Of a stretch of DNA of 64,000 bases, positions 1 to 11,468 are shown in pieces. The notes below the pieces were generated by a model. It ran no database searches. It was given only the letters and a program-made list of their open reading frames with translations, and was not told where the DNA came from. The number at the start of each line of letters is the position of its first letter. Position 1 is the stretch's first letter. The stretch spans positions 68,663,264-68,727,263 of the forward strand of contig CM054143.1 of NCBI GenBank assembly GCA_028751875.1, read 5' to 3'. The position numbers and the translations under genes were made by a program. The DNA comes from Rapana venosa (lineage: Eukaryota > Mollusca > Gastropoda > Neogastropoda > Muricidae).

Positions 1-119
1 ATCATAAAAATGATTTTAGTCCAAGATTCAAAACAAAAAAAGTCCACTACAGGATAAAACTTTCGAAGGCAACATTAGGGAATATTTGAGTAAGACCATG
101 CCTTTGGCCCTACCTACTG

Positions 120-127
<8 letters not shown>

Positions 128-156
<29 letters not shown>

Positions 157-262
157 CCCACACAACACGCACACACACACACACACAGATATATATATAA
201 ATATATATATAAATTATAATAATAATATATATATATAAATATATAGATATAATAGATATATA
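128..262. repeat. CA microsatellite followed by AT-rich tract
   Basis: A CA run (about 128-186) passes directly into an AT-rich tract with TATA/AAT steps. No coding signal. Confidence 0.9.
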
Positions 263-318
263 AATAGTTAGGGTTTAGGGTTGTTTTGTTTGGTTGTTAA
301 TTCATAGTGCAGATCTAG

Positions 319-371
319 AGAGTGTGTGTGTGTGTGTTGTGTGTGTGTGTGTGTGTGTGGGTGTGTTTGTG

Positions 372-404
<33 letters not shown>

Positions 405-430
405 TGTGTGTTGTGTGTGTTGTGTTGTCA
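319..430. repeat. TG microsatellite
   Basis: Interrupted (TG)n on the plus strand. The open frames across it are simple-repeat artefacts. Confidence 0.92.
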
Positions 431-995
431 TGCTGTACTTTACAGTTTATAAACAGATTTCTTGGCTTGATTTTTTGTGTCATGTAGGGTTGTTTTTTTC
501 TCTTCTTTTTGGATTTCCCAGTTTTACTGCTTGTTGTGGTTTTTTAGGTAGGGGTTTGGGGATTTTTCATTTCAATAAGCTGTTTGTTTTATTTTGTCTC
601 TGACATAGCAAAAATTATTTATGTGGGTGCTTTGTTTTGTTTCGAGCAACAACCAGCCATTCACCAGGATTCTGAACAGCATTGGCATGACGCTGTTGAA
701 CTGCCCTTTGGAAGGCAACATTCCTTCAGGAAATGCTTTAAAAAAATATAATTTATCTATGATTCAAGATAATTGGAAAAAGTACATCCATTCCATGTGT
801 AGCACTTTTGTCATTTTGTCCTCCATTCCCAACGGGAAACACAATAATAATAATAAAAATAATAAATACTTAGAATACAGCCCTATATCTTGCCCCCCCC
901 CTCAAAAAAAAAACCCCCCAAAAACCCCCAAAACCAAAGCGCTTTCCTTCATCCTAAGTCCTTTTTTTTCCATGCAGACAGTTACAATAAATAGA
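431..995. other. No feature recognised
   Basis: Mixed-composition DNA with short C and A runs near 894-935. I see no repeat-family motif, splice-bounded exon or RNA gene here. Confidence 0.5.
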
Positions 996-1103
996 TTTTT
1001 ACAAATACAAATGTAAACCGACATAACAAAAACTCCACTACCTTAATAGTTTTACAAATTCAAATGTAAACCTACATGGTTTTTACAACTCAAATGTAAA
1101 CAC
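996..1103 (+). repeat. Three short direct repeats
   Basis: A motif of the form TTTTACAAATTCAAATGTAA recurs at about 996-1024, 1048-1077 and 1079-1103, just before the CA tract. It looks like a small decayed tandem array. The third copy runs straight into the microsatellite. Confidence 0.6.
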
Positions 1104-1482
1104 ACGACACTCACACACACCAACACACACCATATCACACACATGCACACACACTCCAAAACGCGAACACACACGCACACACACGCACGCACACCTACAC
1201 ACATACACACACACACACGCACACACACACACACGCCACGCACGCACGCCCCATGACACACACACACGCACACACAACACACATACACACACACACTGCA
1301 CGCCAAACAGCACGCCCATACACACACACACACACACACACCGCACGCACGCACGCACACATACACACACACACGCACACACACACACACACACACACGC
1401 ACGCACGCATCTCACGCACGACGCATACATACACACACACCATACACTACACACCCACACACACGCTACACACACACACATT
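1104..1482. repeat. CA/CG-interspersed microsatellite
   Basis: About 380 bases of (CA)n with CGCA interruptions. It lies where the 3' untranslated part of the neighbouring minus-strand LINE would be. Other copies of that LINE also carry a TG tract (sense strand) at this place, so the microsatellite probably grew from a LINE-internal seed. Confidence 0.85.
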
Positions 1483-1487
1483 ACAGG

Positions 1488-2135
1488 TGGTACAACCCGG
1501 CAGGGTGATGGGGGGGGGGAGGGGGGTTGGGGGGGGGGGGGGGAATTGGGTTGTGAGGGCAGGGACAGAAAAATGGAGATGAAGCACGAGGGGAAAACTT
1601 AGGTTAGAAATAATGTGTCTTTAGGCTGAGGACTTAAAAGCATCAAAGTAAGCTTTTGCGAAGAGATAGAGAGGCCATCCAGATCGATGGACCAGAAACA
1701 GAGAAAGACCACGGCCAACAGTGGATTGGCCTGAATCTAGGTATATGTAAGCCAATGGTATCTGCAGCAGAGCGGAAGGGAACGAGAAGGAGTGTACAGG
1801 TGAAGAACATTCACAAGGGTAGGAGGGTGCTGGTTTTGGTGCGACATTTGTAACAGGGGTAACAGATCTTATAGTTTACTCTCTGTGGCACAGGCAACCA
1901 GTGGAACGATCGCAAGAGAGGAGCGTGTGCTCAGATTTTTTCTTTCTGAGAACTAACCGAGCTGCAGAGTTTTGGTATACGTTGAAGAGGGTGATAGAGA
2001 TATCTGGCAGAACTAGTCCAGAAGAGAATTGCAATAGTCCAGACGTGAGAGAATGAAGAGGTTGACTAGATATTTTCACAGCAGTTAGATAGAGGGACAG
2101 ACGTATTGCCGAAATCTATGAACTGTTGTGACGGA
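1488..2135 (-). mobile_element. LINE 3' fragment (CR1/L2-like), copy a
   Basis: The minus strand encodes broken pieces of the region following the reverse transcriptase: a stretch like NSAARLVLRKKKSEHT (about 1915-1975), then in other frames a segment corresponding to VGR.SFSVSGPSI and F..SLKT. The same order occurs in copies near 10.1, 12.8, 27.5 and 30.1 kb. The copy ends abruptly at 2135, where a CT array begins. It is dead: frameshifts and stops throughout. The CR1/L2 assignment rests on the remembered C-terminal pattern. Confidence 0.75.
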
Positions 2136-4632
2136 AGAGAAGTTTCTCCTCTTTCTCCCCTCTCTCCTCCCTCCCCTCTCTTGCCCCCCCTCTCTCTCCC
2201 CCACTCTTTCTCTCCCCCACCCCCTCTCTCTCGTCTCTCTCCCTCTCTCTCTCCCTCTCACCCACTCTCTCTCCCCTCTCTCTCCCCTCTCTTTCTCCCT
2301 CTACCCTCTCTCTCCCTCCCTCTCTCTCCCCCTCTCTTCCCTTCTCTCCCCCTCTCTCTCCCTCTCTCCCCCCCTCTCTCTCTCTCACCCCCTGTCTCCC
2401 TCTCTGGCTCCCCCCTCTCTCCCCCTCTCTCTCCCCCTCTCTCTCCCTCTCTCTCTTCCTATCTCTCTCTCTCTCCCTCTCTCTCTCCCTCCCTCTCTCT
2501 GCCTCCCTCTTTCTCTCCCTCTCTCCCCCTCTCTCTCCTCGCTCTCTCTCCCTCTCGCCCAATCTCTTTCTCTCCCCTCCCCCTCTCTCTCCCCACCTCT
2601 CTCTCTCTCTCTCACCGTCCCACTCTCTCTCCGTCTCTCTCTCCCTCTCCACCCCCTCTCTCTCTTTCCACCCTCTCTCTGTCCCTCTCTCTCCCTCCCT
2701 CTCTTTCTCTCCTCTCTCTCCATCTCTCTCTGTCCCTCTCTCTCTCCCCACTGTCTCTCTCCCCCTCTCTCTCCCCTCTCTCTCCCCCCCTCTCTCTCCG
2801 TCTCCCCCTCTCTCTCCTTCCCTCTCTTTCTCAACTCTCTCTCTGTCCCTCTCTCTCCATCTCTCCCTATCTCCTTCCTCTCTCTCCCTCTCTCCCCCCT
2901 CTCTCCCCCCTCTCTCTCTTCCTCTCTCCCCCTCTCTCTCTTAAGCCCTCTCTCTCCCTCTCTTTCTCCCTCTTTCTCTCCCTCTCTCTCTCCGTCTGTC
3001 TCTCTCCCTCGCTCTCTCTCCGACTCTCTCTCCCTCTCCCACTCTCTCTCCCTCGCTCTCTCTCCCACTCTCTTTCCCTCTCCCCCTGTCTCTGCGTCTC
3101 GCTCTCCCCCCTCTCTCCCTCTTTCTCTCCCTCTCTCTCTGTCCCTCTCTCTGTCCCTTTCTCTCCCCCTCTCTCTCCATCTCTCCTTCTCTCTCTCCCT
3201 CTCTCTCTCCCTTTTCTCCCCCCCTCTCTCTCTCCCCCTCTCTCTCTTCCTCTCTCCCCCTCTCTCTCTTAAACCCTCTCTCTCTCTCCCTCTCTCTCTC
3301 CTCTCTCTCCGTCTCTCTCTCTCCCTCGCTTTCTCTCTCTCCCACTCTCTTTCCCTCTCCCCTGTCTCTCCGTCTTGCTCTTCCCCTCCTCTCCCTCTCT
3401 CACCCCCTCTCTCTCCTCTCTTGTCTCTCCCTCTCTCCTTCGCTCTATCTTCCTCTCTCTCTCCCCTCTCTCTGTCCCTCTCCCTCTTTCTCTCCCTATC
3501 TCTCTCCTTCGCTATCTCGCTCGCTTTCTCCCTCGCTCTCTCTGGTCCCCCTCTCTCACTCTCTTCTCCCCCCTCTTTCTCTCCCCCCTTCTCTCCTCCC
3601 TTGCTCTCTCTCCCACTCTCTTTCGCTCCATCTCCCCCTCTCTCTCCCTCTCTCTCTCTCCCCTCTCTCTCTCCCCTGTCCCCTGATTTCTTCCCCCTCT
3701 CTCTCTCTCCCTCTCTCTCTGTCCCTCTCCCCTCTCTCTCCCTCCCTCTTTTCTCTCCCTCCCTCTCTCATCTCTCTCTGTCCCTCTCTCTCTTCCCCTC
3801 CCTCTCTCTCCCTCTCTCTCCCGCCCTCTCTTTCTCTCCCTCTCTGTCCCCCCCCCTCTCTCTCTTCCCCTCTCTCTCTCCCTCTCTCTCTCCGTCCCTC
3901 TCTCTCTCTCTCCCTGTCTCCCACCTCTCTTTCCTCGCTCACCTCTCCCTCTCCCCTCCCCCCCTCTCTCTCTCTCCCTCTCCCTGTCTCTTTCTTTCTA
4001 CCTCTCCCTCACTCTGTCTCTACCCTTCTCTCCCTGTCCCTGTCTCTCTCTGTGCCCTCCCTCTCTCTCCCTCCCTCTCCCTCGCTCACCCCCTCTCTCT
4101 CCCTCTCTTTATCTCCCCCCCCTCTCTCTCCACCTCTCTCTGTCCCTCTCTCTCCCCCTCTCTCCACCTCTCTCTGTCCTCTCTCTCTCCCCCCTCTCTT
4201 TCTCTCCCTCTCTCTCCTCATCTCTCTCCATCGCTCTCTCCCTCTCTCTCTCCCTCCCTCTCTCTGCTCCGCTCTCTCTCTCCCTCACTCTCTCCCTTTC
4301 TCTCCCTTGCTCTCCATCTCTCTCTCTCCCCCCCCCCTCCCGTCTCTCTCCCGGCCCCCATCTCTCTCCGTCTCTCTTTCTCCCTCTCTGTCCCCCCTCT
4401 CTCTCTCCCTCTCCCTCTCTCTCCCTCTCTTTCTCTCCCTCCCTCTCGCTCCCCCCTCTCTCTCCCTATCTCCCTCCCCCACTCTCTCCCTATCTCCCTC
4501 CCCCACTCTCTCCCCCTCTCTCACTCGCTCTCCCACCCTCTCTCCCACTTCTTTTACTCTCCCTCTCCCCCTCTCTCTCCCTCCCTCCTCTCTCTCTCCC
4601 CGACCCCCCTCTCTCTCCGTCCTCTCTCCCCT
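2136..4632. repeat. CTCTCC-type pyrimidine array, 2.5 kb
   Basis: An almost pure C/T plus strand made of CTCTCTCC and CCCCCTCTCTCT variants. It contains no stop codons in several frames, so it produces very long Ser/Leu/Pro or Arg/Glu/Gly open frames that are artefacts. Both edges abut LINE sequence. Confidence 0.95.
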
Positions 4633-4802
4633 CTAATAATAATAATATATGGAATTTATATAGCGCTGAATTTTTTAAAAAAACAAACAAATCGAAGCGC
4701 TTGCACTCAATCATTTACAGGCATGCAACTCTCCTTAAACATAATGAACAACAGATTTCAAAACCATGCGCGCGCACGCATGCACGCACACACACGCATG
4801 CA

Positions 4803-4862
<60 letters not shown>

Positions 4863-6318
4863 GGAACAACACTTAGAAAGTGAAAGATGCTGTTGAAAAT
4901 TAGGGACAGATATTTGGGGGGAAAGTCTCAGGTAGGAAATAAGTGTGTTTTGAGGCTGGATTTGAAGGTATCAAGTGAAGGTTTTTTGGCAAAGGAAAGA
5001 GTGTCATTCCAGGTGGATGGACCAAACGAGAAAGCGACGGGCCCCAGTGGTTTTTTTGAATCTGGGTGTTCAAAGCAAAAAGTACCTGGGCTGAACGAAA
5101 GGGGGGGGATGGGTTACAGGAAGACAGTTCGAGAAAGGGGGGGCAGATTTTTGGGGGGGCTTTTAAACAGAGGGTATGATTTTTATCCAGTCTTTGTGAA
5201 CAGGAGCCAGTGAAGAGATCGCAGAAGAGGAGTGATGGTTCAGATTTTTTCTAAGGACCCGTCGGGTGCAAGTTTTGTAGCGTTGAAGAGAGTGGTAGAT
5301 GATCCTGGTGGCCCGCCAAAAGAGAATTTTCAGTAGTCTAAACGGAAAGAATGAAGTTGACAAGTGGGGAATTGCATCAGTGGAAGATATTGCGAAACGC
5401 GCTTAGCCGTAATTGATAGTAGCAAGAAATGGGAGGGCCCGGGGGATGAATTTTTTATAGAGGTGTTTGTCAAGAACTACTCCTAAATACTTTCCCGAGT
5501 TGGACAAGGAACTGAATTTGCCGATTTCTATTGAACTTTTGCGATAGAGGAAAGTTTATGTTGGGTCCCTATGAGCATGGCTTCGGTTTTATCGGCATTA
5601 AGTTGTAACTTGTTCTGAGTCATCCAGTTTAGAATGTCTTGAAGGCAGTAGGACATATTTGTCAGGAGGGAAGGCAAGTTTTCAACAGTATCACTGCACT
5701 GAAGCTGAGTATCATCGGCATAGAAATGATGATCAATATGGTGGTTGTTTATTATATGTGAGAGTGGAGCAGTGTAGAGAGTAAAGAGAACAGGGCCCAG
5801 GACTGATCCCTGCGGGACTCCACATTCCATTTTGACAGGTTTTGATTGAATTTTGTTTACAATAACTTTCTGGAACCTGTCTGTGAGGTATGAAGTAAAC
5901 CAGGTGAGGGCTGAGCCGTTAATACCAAACGTATTTTGGAGACGAGAAAGAAGAATTGAGTGATCTATGGTATCAAAGGCTGCAGATAAGTCAAGAAGAG
6001 TGAGGAGGGAGATTTTTCCTGCATCAGAAGCAAGTAGAAGTGTATCTAAAGTGTGGACTAGGGTGGTTTCGGTGCTGTGGTTGGGGCGATAGGCAGATTG
6101 AAAAGTGGAAAGGAGATCATTGGAATGAAGGTGACTGTTGAGCTGTTTGAGAACAACTTTTTCTAGTACTTTAGAGACAAAGGGTAAGTTTGAGACAGGC
6201 CTATAATTCTTCAGAATGTTGGGATCGAGGTCGTGCTTTTTCAGTAGTGGTGTGACTATTGCTGTTTTAAGAGCTGATGGAAAATTTCCTGACACAAGAG
6301 ATGAGTTTACTATTTTCC
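4633..6318 (-). mobile_element. Truncated non-LTR retrotransposon with RT domain, copy b
   Basis: Reading on the minus strand: the reverse-transcriptase region (6318-5528), a degraded connection and C-terminal domain (5525-4880), a TG-rich 3' untranslated tract (CA on plus, 4756-4860), then the family 3' tail with GCGCTATATAAATTCC and TATTATTATT at 4715-4633. The tail links RT and tail in one element and serves as the reference for the many tail-only fragments in this window. The 5' end is lost at the CT array. Likely CR1/L2 group by motif pattern; clade not proven. Confidence 0.85.
5528..6318 (-). pseudogene. Reverse transcriptase domain remnant of LINE copy b
   Basis: About 260 codons remain open. 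In order they hold an NYRPVSNLPFVSKVLEK block (RT motif 1), QSAYRPNHSTETTL, the palm aspartate block LSAAFDTIDHS, CGVPQGSVLGPVLFTLY, and the catalytic FYADDTQLQ. All are standard for non-LTR RTs that prime cDNA synthesis at a nicked target. The endonuclease and the start of ORF2 are missing, because the frame runs upstream into the CT array. The frame closes at 5528, and the continuation (GKYLGVVLD-like) is found in another frame, so at least one frameshift separates RT from its C-terminus. Non-functional. Confidence 0.88.
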
Positions 6319-6567
6319 CTCTCTCTCCCTCTCTCTCTCTCCCTTTCTCTCTCCCTCTCCCCGCTCTCTCCCTCCAACGCTTTCTCCCCCTCTCTCTCTC
6401 CCCCTCTCTCTGTCCCTCTCTCTCTCCCTCCCCCCTCTCTCTTTCCCTCTCTCTCCCCTTCTCTCTCCCCTTCTCTCTCTCTCCCCTCTCCCACTCTTCC
6501 CCTCCCTCTCTCTCCACCCCTCTCTCTCTCTCCCTCTCTCTCCACCCCCCCTCTCTCTCTCCCCTCT
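6319..6567. repeat. CT-rich array
   Basis: A 250-base pyrimidine array separating a minus-strand LINE (left) from a plus-strand LINE (right). The open frames are artefacts. Confidence 0.93.
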
Positions 6568-7262
6568 ATGGTGAAACCAATAGATTTCCAATATACATTA
6601 ACTCAGCTGTTCAATGTATACGCTATTGGCTCAACATTTTGGAAATGGGGGAATCAAGATTACCCTTCAAAGCGTATAAAATGCTGTTCGAGTTAGATAG
6701 TAAGGGCAAGAAGAATTGGGTGACTGATGTACGTATTTGTTTGCAGGAATATGGCTTTGGTGATGTGTGGATGAATCAAGGTGTGGGAAGTGTAAAGGCA
6801 TTTTTAAGAATTTTTCAACGTTTAGTTGACTGCATATGGCAGAAGTGGAGTGAACATGTTCAAAATAGCACAATGTTTGATTTTTATAGATTATTTTGTA
6901 GCTCACATGAGATGAAGTTGTATTTGATTTCAGATATGGACAGGCATTTGAAAATAGGGACCACAAGGTTTAGGTTGGGTATTTCAAGTTTAGCCACTCA
7001 TCACTTTCGATATAGAGATTGTAATGACATTGATTTGATATGTCCTCTCTGTAAAAGTGGTAAAGATGATGAGTTACATTTAGTTCTGTGCTGTCCATTT
7101 CTTAAGGAGCTCAGAGATAAGTTTATTTCACCTAAATATTTTCGACAGCCTTGCACGTTCAAGTTAACTTTGCTGATGTCCTCTGCAAGACATAACGATA
7201 TTTAGAACCTGTCTCACTTCCTTCACAAAGCCTTCAAGCTGAGAGAAATTGCAACATCATAG
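6568..7262 (+). pseudogene. LINE ORF2 C-terminal region with CPLC...H...C knuckle
   Basis: About 210 codons are open from the CT boundary to a TAG at 7203-7205. The frame then continues for a further 18 codons (NLSHFLHKAFKLREIATS) to a TAG at 7260-7262, so one in-frame nonsense mutation splits the tail. Visible blocks are RYWLNILEMGESRLPFKAYK, WVTDVRICLQEYGFGDVW, FRLGISSLATHHFRY and ICPLCKSGKDDELHLVLCCP. The last is a Cys-His cluster of the kind found after the RT in many LINE ORF2 proteins. The RT itself is missing. It is the least decayed coding remnant in the left half. The clade is not determined. Confidence 0.75.
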
Positions 7263-7395
7263 TTCGTTATTATGACTCTCATATTGTTGATTGTATGTTT
7301 GTTTTTAATGTTTCTGATGATTTGGTTTTTGTGGTTCACTTTCCCCTTCAATATAGGGCTATGGCCTAATATTAAACATCCGAATCCGAAGCCCC
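6568..7395 (+). mobile_element. LINE 3' end of a second family, copy c
   Basis: Carries the C-terminal coding part (separate entry), then about 130 bases of untranslated sequence ending in ATCCGAATCCGAAG, a short hexamer-like 3' tail. The tail differs from the GCGCTATATAAATTCC family, so this is a distinct LINE. CT arrays flank both sides. Confidence 0.7.
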
Positions 7396-8461
7396 CTCTC
7401 TCTCCTCGCCCCTCTCGCGCCCTCCCTCTTTCTCTCCCTCTCATCCCCACTCTCTCCCCGCTCTCTCTCCCTCGTCCTCCCCTCTCTCTCGTCTCCCCCT
7501 CTGTCCCCCCTCTGTTCTCTCCCCCTCCCTCTCCCTCCCCCTCTCTCCCTCCTTCTCTCTCTCCCCCCTCCTCTCTCCTCCCTCTCTCATCCTTCTCTCC
7601 CTATCTCCTCCTCCCTCTCTCTCCCCCTCGCTCTCCAACACTCTCTCTCCCTCTCTCTCCTCGCTCCTCCCTCTCTCTCCCTCGCTCGCTCTCCTCTTCG
7701 CTCCCCCTCTCTCTCTCTCCACGCTCTCTCCCTCCTCCCCCTGTCTCTCCGGCTCTCTCTCCCCCGTCTCTGGTTTCAACCTCTCCTCCCTCTGTCTCTA
7801 ACCTTCTCTCCCTGTCCCTGTCCTCTCTCTGTCTGCCCTCCCTCTCTCCTCTCTCTCCTCTCTCTCCTTCTCACTCCCTCTCTTATCTCTCCCCTGTCTC
7901 TCTCTCGCCCGTCTCGTCCCCCTCCTCTCCCTTGCTCTATCTCCCTCTCTCTCTTTCCTCCCCTCCCTCTCCCCCCTCCCTTCTCCCTCCCTCGCCTCTC
8001 CCCGCTCGTCTCTCTCCCACCTCTCCCGCCCTCCTTCTCTCCCCCTCTCTCACTTCGCTCTTTCCTCTCTCCCACTACTCTTTCTCTCCATCTCCCACCT
8101 CTCTCCCTCCCTCTTCTCTCTCTCCCACCGAGCCCCCATCCCTTTCTCCTCTCTCCCCTCTCCCCGTCTCCTCCCTCCACTCTTTCTCTCCCTCTCTCGC
8201 CCCTTCTCTCTCGTTCTTCCCCTCTCTCTCTTTTTCCCCTCTCTCTCTCCCTCTCTCTCCAACCCTCTCTCTCGTTCTCTCCTCGCTCTCTCCCCCTTCT
8301 CCCTCTATCTCTCCCCCCATGCCGCCCTCTTGCCTCCCTTCTCATCTCTGCCCCCTCTCTCTCCCCCCCCTCTATCTCCCTCTCTTCCCTCTCTCTCCCA
8401 CCCACCTCTATCGCCCTCTCTCTCCCCATACCCCCTCTCTCTCCCCCTCTCTTCTCCCCTA
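7396..8461. repeat. CT-rich array
   Basis: Irregular CTCTCTCC/CCCCTCC array, 1.07 kb, with occasional G. It is followed immediately by the complementary GA array. Confidence 0.95.
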
Positions 8462-8555
8462 GAGAGACAGGGAGAAGAGAAGGTGGAGAGAGAGGGGGGG
8501 GAGGTGAGAGAGAGGGGAGAAAGGGGAGAGGAGAGACAGAGAGAGAGAGGTGCGA
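8462..8555. repeat. GA-rich array in inverted orientation to the preceding CT array
   Basis: The plus strand changes from C/T to A/G at 8461/8462 (CTTCTCCCCTAGAGAGACAG). This makes an inverted-repeat junction able to fold back. Confidence 0.9.
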
Positions 8556-8660
8556 GGGGAAACTGATGACAAAATTTACAAAACCGCATACCACACGGGT
8601 CTGGATGTGAAAAAGCTCACGAGTGCTTTCCATTATCCTCGATATAAAAAAAAATAAATA
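8556..8660 (+). mobile_element. SINE-A 3' fragment
   Basis: Contains the SINE-A 3' body: GATGACAAAATTTACAAAAC, a GGTCTGGATGTGAAAAAGC block, GAGTGC, and CATTATCCTCGATAT with an A/T-rich tail. The 5' portion is missing. Confidence 0.8.
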
Positions 8661-8668
8661 AATAAAAT

Positions 8669-8862
8669 CTCCCCTCTCTCTCCTCCCTCTTCCCTAGTTC
8701 CATCCCCCTCTCCTCTCCCTCTTTCCCTCCCCCTCTCTCTCTCTCTCTCTAGCGTTCTCACCCCGCCCCTCCCCCCCCCTCTCTCTCCTCTCTCTCTCTC
8801 GCGCGCCCTCTCTCCCCCTCTCTGCCCCCCCTCTCTCTCCCTCTCTCCCCCCCCCCCCCCCG
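8669..8862. repeat. CT-rich array ending in C run
   Basis: Pyrimidine array with a terminal C run at about 8846-8861. Confidence 0.93.
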
Positions 8863-9535
8863 CTCTTGAAAATGTGGACAGTTGGAGTGCAGTGGTCGTG
8901 TTGAAATGTGACTGACTGAGGTATGTATAGTGTATGAGTGCATCATGAGACATTATCAAGATGTTGAGAAGGTCAGTTGTTGTTCTCTAATTCACAATTG
9001 AATATTTACATTATAACAAGAAAAAAACCCAACCAGATTCCCGTAACACCAACTGTCCATCAGTCTACCGCCTTCATTGTAGATTGGGCAAGTTGCACGT
9101 GCTTAGTTCCTGAGATGGCTTGCACGGTCGTGGATACAGGCTAAATTTACATGTCCTGAATTTGTGTGGTGTCACTGTTGCTAGTGTGAACACTAGTGTG
9201 GTACTTGTAGTGGAACATTGGGCTGCCGTTCAAACACAGGCGCCTGAAAGTTTACCTTTAAAAATGATGTCTGTTTCTCCTCAAAGAAAACATGCTCTGT
9301 TTTATTGCTGGCGATTGATCAAATGCAACAAGGTTTACAAGCTGCATCTGCACCATAGAAAACAATATCGTGAAAAGTTTGTGTAACCTAGAGACAATTT
9401 TCTCACGTTTCTTTACTGAAGTCACCAACTGAGAAGACACTGTAATGTGCATGCAGAAGACAAATCATTAATGTTGGCAGATAGAGCGCTTGTAAAAAAC
9501 TGGAAGTCGACTGAACAGAGCTCTTAACCTCAGTT
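8863..9535. other. No gene recognised; part of a small dispersed repeat
   Basis: A segment at about 9111-9180 (GAGATGGC..TGCACG...CAGGCTAAATTTA) resembles 10098-10165, so it is dispersed or duplicated. Nothing else is supported. Confidence 0.45.
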
Positions 9536-9758
9536 TATTTATTTATTTATTTATTCTTGTATATCGAGATAATGGAATAAGCACCATGAGCTTTTTTACA
9601 TCAGTCCCCACGGTGTATTGCGGTTTTGTTAATTTGGTCATGTTTCCACCAGCACACACTGCCTACTCTCCGAAAAGTGAACATGATTAGCGCGTGCCCA
9701 AGATGTTCTGTCGTACACGGGCCCGGTTTATAGTCGCATCCAAAGACTTATTGTGGTG
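9536..9758 (-). mobile_element. SINE-A copy (5'-truncated)
   Basis: On plus, (TTTA)n is followed by the complement of the SINE-A body: GATAATGGAATAAGCAC, TTTTTTACATCAGTCCCC, GTTTCCACCAGCACACA, GATGTTCTG and GTTTATAGTCGCATCC. The tRNA head is absent. Confidence 0.85.
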
Positions 9759-10139
9759 AGGAGCCAAAGGTGGGAAGATGAACACGTGACAAGTTGAATT
9801 GTGATTGTAATGTACTGAACAGTCAGTCAGCTTCACCAGCTGGCAACAGACAGACAAGTGCAGGGCATTCCCGCATCGGCAACCTCGCCCTCGCAGTGAG
9901 GAACCCCGCCCATACTTGTCCAGTTTGAGCCCACCCCCCGCTGACTGACAAGATGGCTGTTCTGCGGTGACAAGGAGCTAGAGACGATCTGAGAGCCAGT
10001 GGTAATTGGGGTGGCTGCTGACCTGACTACACCCACGGATTTGCTGGATTCCACAGTGTCAAGCAAGACCGCATTCTTCCATGGTGACAGTTTTCCCGAG
10101 ATGGCCCTGCACGTCTGGTGCTACAGCTAAATTTAGCAT
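9759..10139. other. No feature recognised
   Basis: Mixed-composition DNA. The right end (from about 10098) matches 9111-9180 in diverged form. Confidence 0.4.
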
Positions 10140-10978
10140 CTCTCTGATGTGTGTTGTGAGGGTCACTTCTCTCATTCTATTCACGTCCTGGCACTCCTAT
10201 TGCAATTCTTCTTCTGGCTGGTCTGCCCGCATCATCTATCCACTCCCTTCAACGTAATACAAAACTTCGCACCTCGCCTATCCTTAGAAAAGAAAAAAAA
10301 TCTGAACACGTTACTCCTCTCTGCGTTCTCTCCACTGGCTTGCCTGTGCCACAGAGGGTCAATTATAAGATCAGTACCCTCTGTTACGAAGGCTCCACAA
10401 AACCCTGCACCTATCCTACCTCTGGGAATTCTTAACCTGTACACTCTTCACGTTCCCTTTCACTCGCTGCAGAACCTTGTCCTACGAATACCTAGATTCA
10501 ACCTCTCCACGATGGCCCACCGCTCTTTCTCTATTTCCGGGTCCATCGACCTGGACTAGCTCCTCTCTCTCCTTCGCCAGAAACCTAGTTATGACACTTT
10601 AAATCCAGCCTCAAGACCATATTTATTTCAAACCAAGAGTTCCCCCCCCTGTTTCATATCAGAACTAGCTCACCTTCACTAACACCATGTCCGATCACCC
10701 TGCTAAAGTATGGACCTGTGTAGTGTGTGTGCTTTTTGAAAAACATTTCACTATTGAAATTTTAATTTCATACATTTTTGTCTGCATGCGCTTTGTTTGT
10801 AATATCTGTTTTTTAAACTATTGAGTATTTTTCCATTGATTGCATGACTTGTGTATGATTAGGTTGAATGCACGCGCTTTGATTTGTCTTTGCACGATAT
10901 AGCCTATATAATTCTATTTATTATTATTTTATATAATTAATTTTTCATTTTTTTTTTTTTTTATTATTATTATATCTT
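10140..10978 (+). mobile_element. LINE 3' fragment (CR1/L2-like), copy d
   Basis: Frameshifted plus-strand remnants of the post-RT region: SHSIHVLALLLQFF-like, then TPFNVIQNFAPRLSLEKKKN, the LCHRG block, NLYTLHVPFHSLQNLVLRIP, RSFSISGSID, and KSSLKTYLF-like. These are followed by the 3' untranslated region and the tail ending GCACGATATAGCCTATATAA. Inactive. Confidence 0.8.
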
Positions 10979-11305
10979 GAATGCTTGTAGGAACTTTTAA
11001 ACCTGGACCTGATATCCAAACATAGAACATGGACACTTTTTTCACCGCAATATGCATTGTATATTTCGACAAATTATGTTGAAAGGCTTTTAATTTTCAG
11101 TCTATGATTAAAGAAACCATTTTCTAGTACAGGATTATCGAAAGCGTACTGATACAAGAATTTGTTTTCAATATCCAGACAGAACAATAGGCGGGGAATA
11201 GCCAGCCTCTTTGCTGTTTTCTGTTTGATTCATGTTTTCCCCGCAAACATTGGAAGCAAAGCTTGACCTTGATGAAGAGAAAGAGGAATAACTAAAAGAG
11301 ATGAA
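10979..11305. other. No feature recognised
   Basis: A/T-rich intergenic sequence. No family motif was seen. Confidence 0.4.
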
Positions 11306-11307
11306 CA

Positions 11308-11468
11308 TGTGTGTGTGGTGTGTCTGTGTCTGTGCTGTGTGTCTGTGTGTGTGAGTGTGTGTGTGGGGTGTGAGTTAGATGTGGGTGTTTGTGGTAGTGT
11401 GTGATTGAGTGATTAAATGAGTGAGTGAATGAGTGAGTGAGTGAATGAATGAATGAGTGAGTGTGTTC
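11308..11468. repeat. TG tract and TGAG/TGAA tetramer array
   Basis: (TG)n with interruptions to about 11400, then (TGAGTGAA)-type tetranucleotide steps to 11468. Confidence 0.9.

Noticed and set aside
268..290. TAGGGTTTAGGGTT, like a plant-type telomere repeat
   Set aside because: Only two units, internal, and the wrong type for most animals.
2106..4896. Open frames of 388 and 922 codons rich in Ser, Leu and Pro
   Set aside because: They follow a CT array that cannot form stops. There is no codon bias beyond the repeat and no domain.
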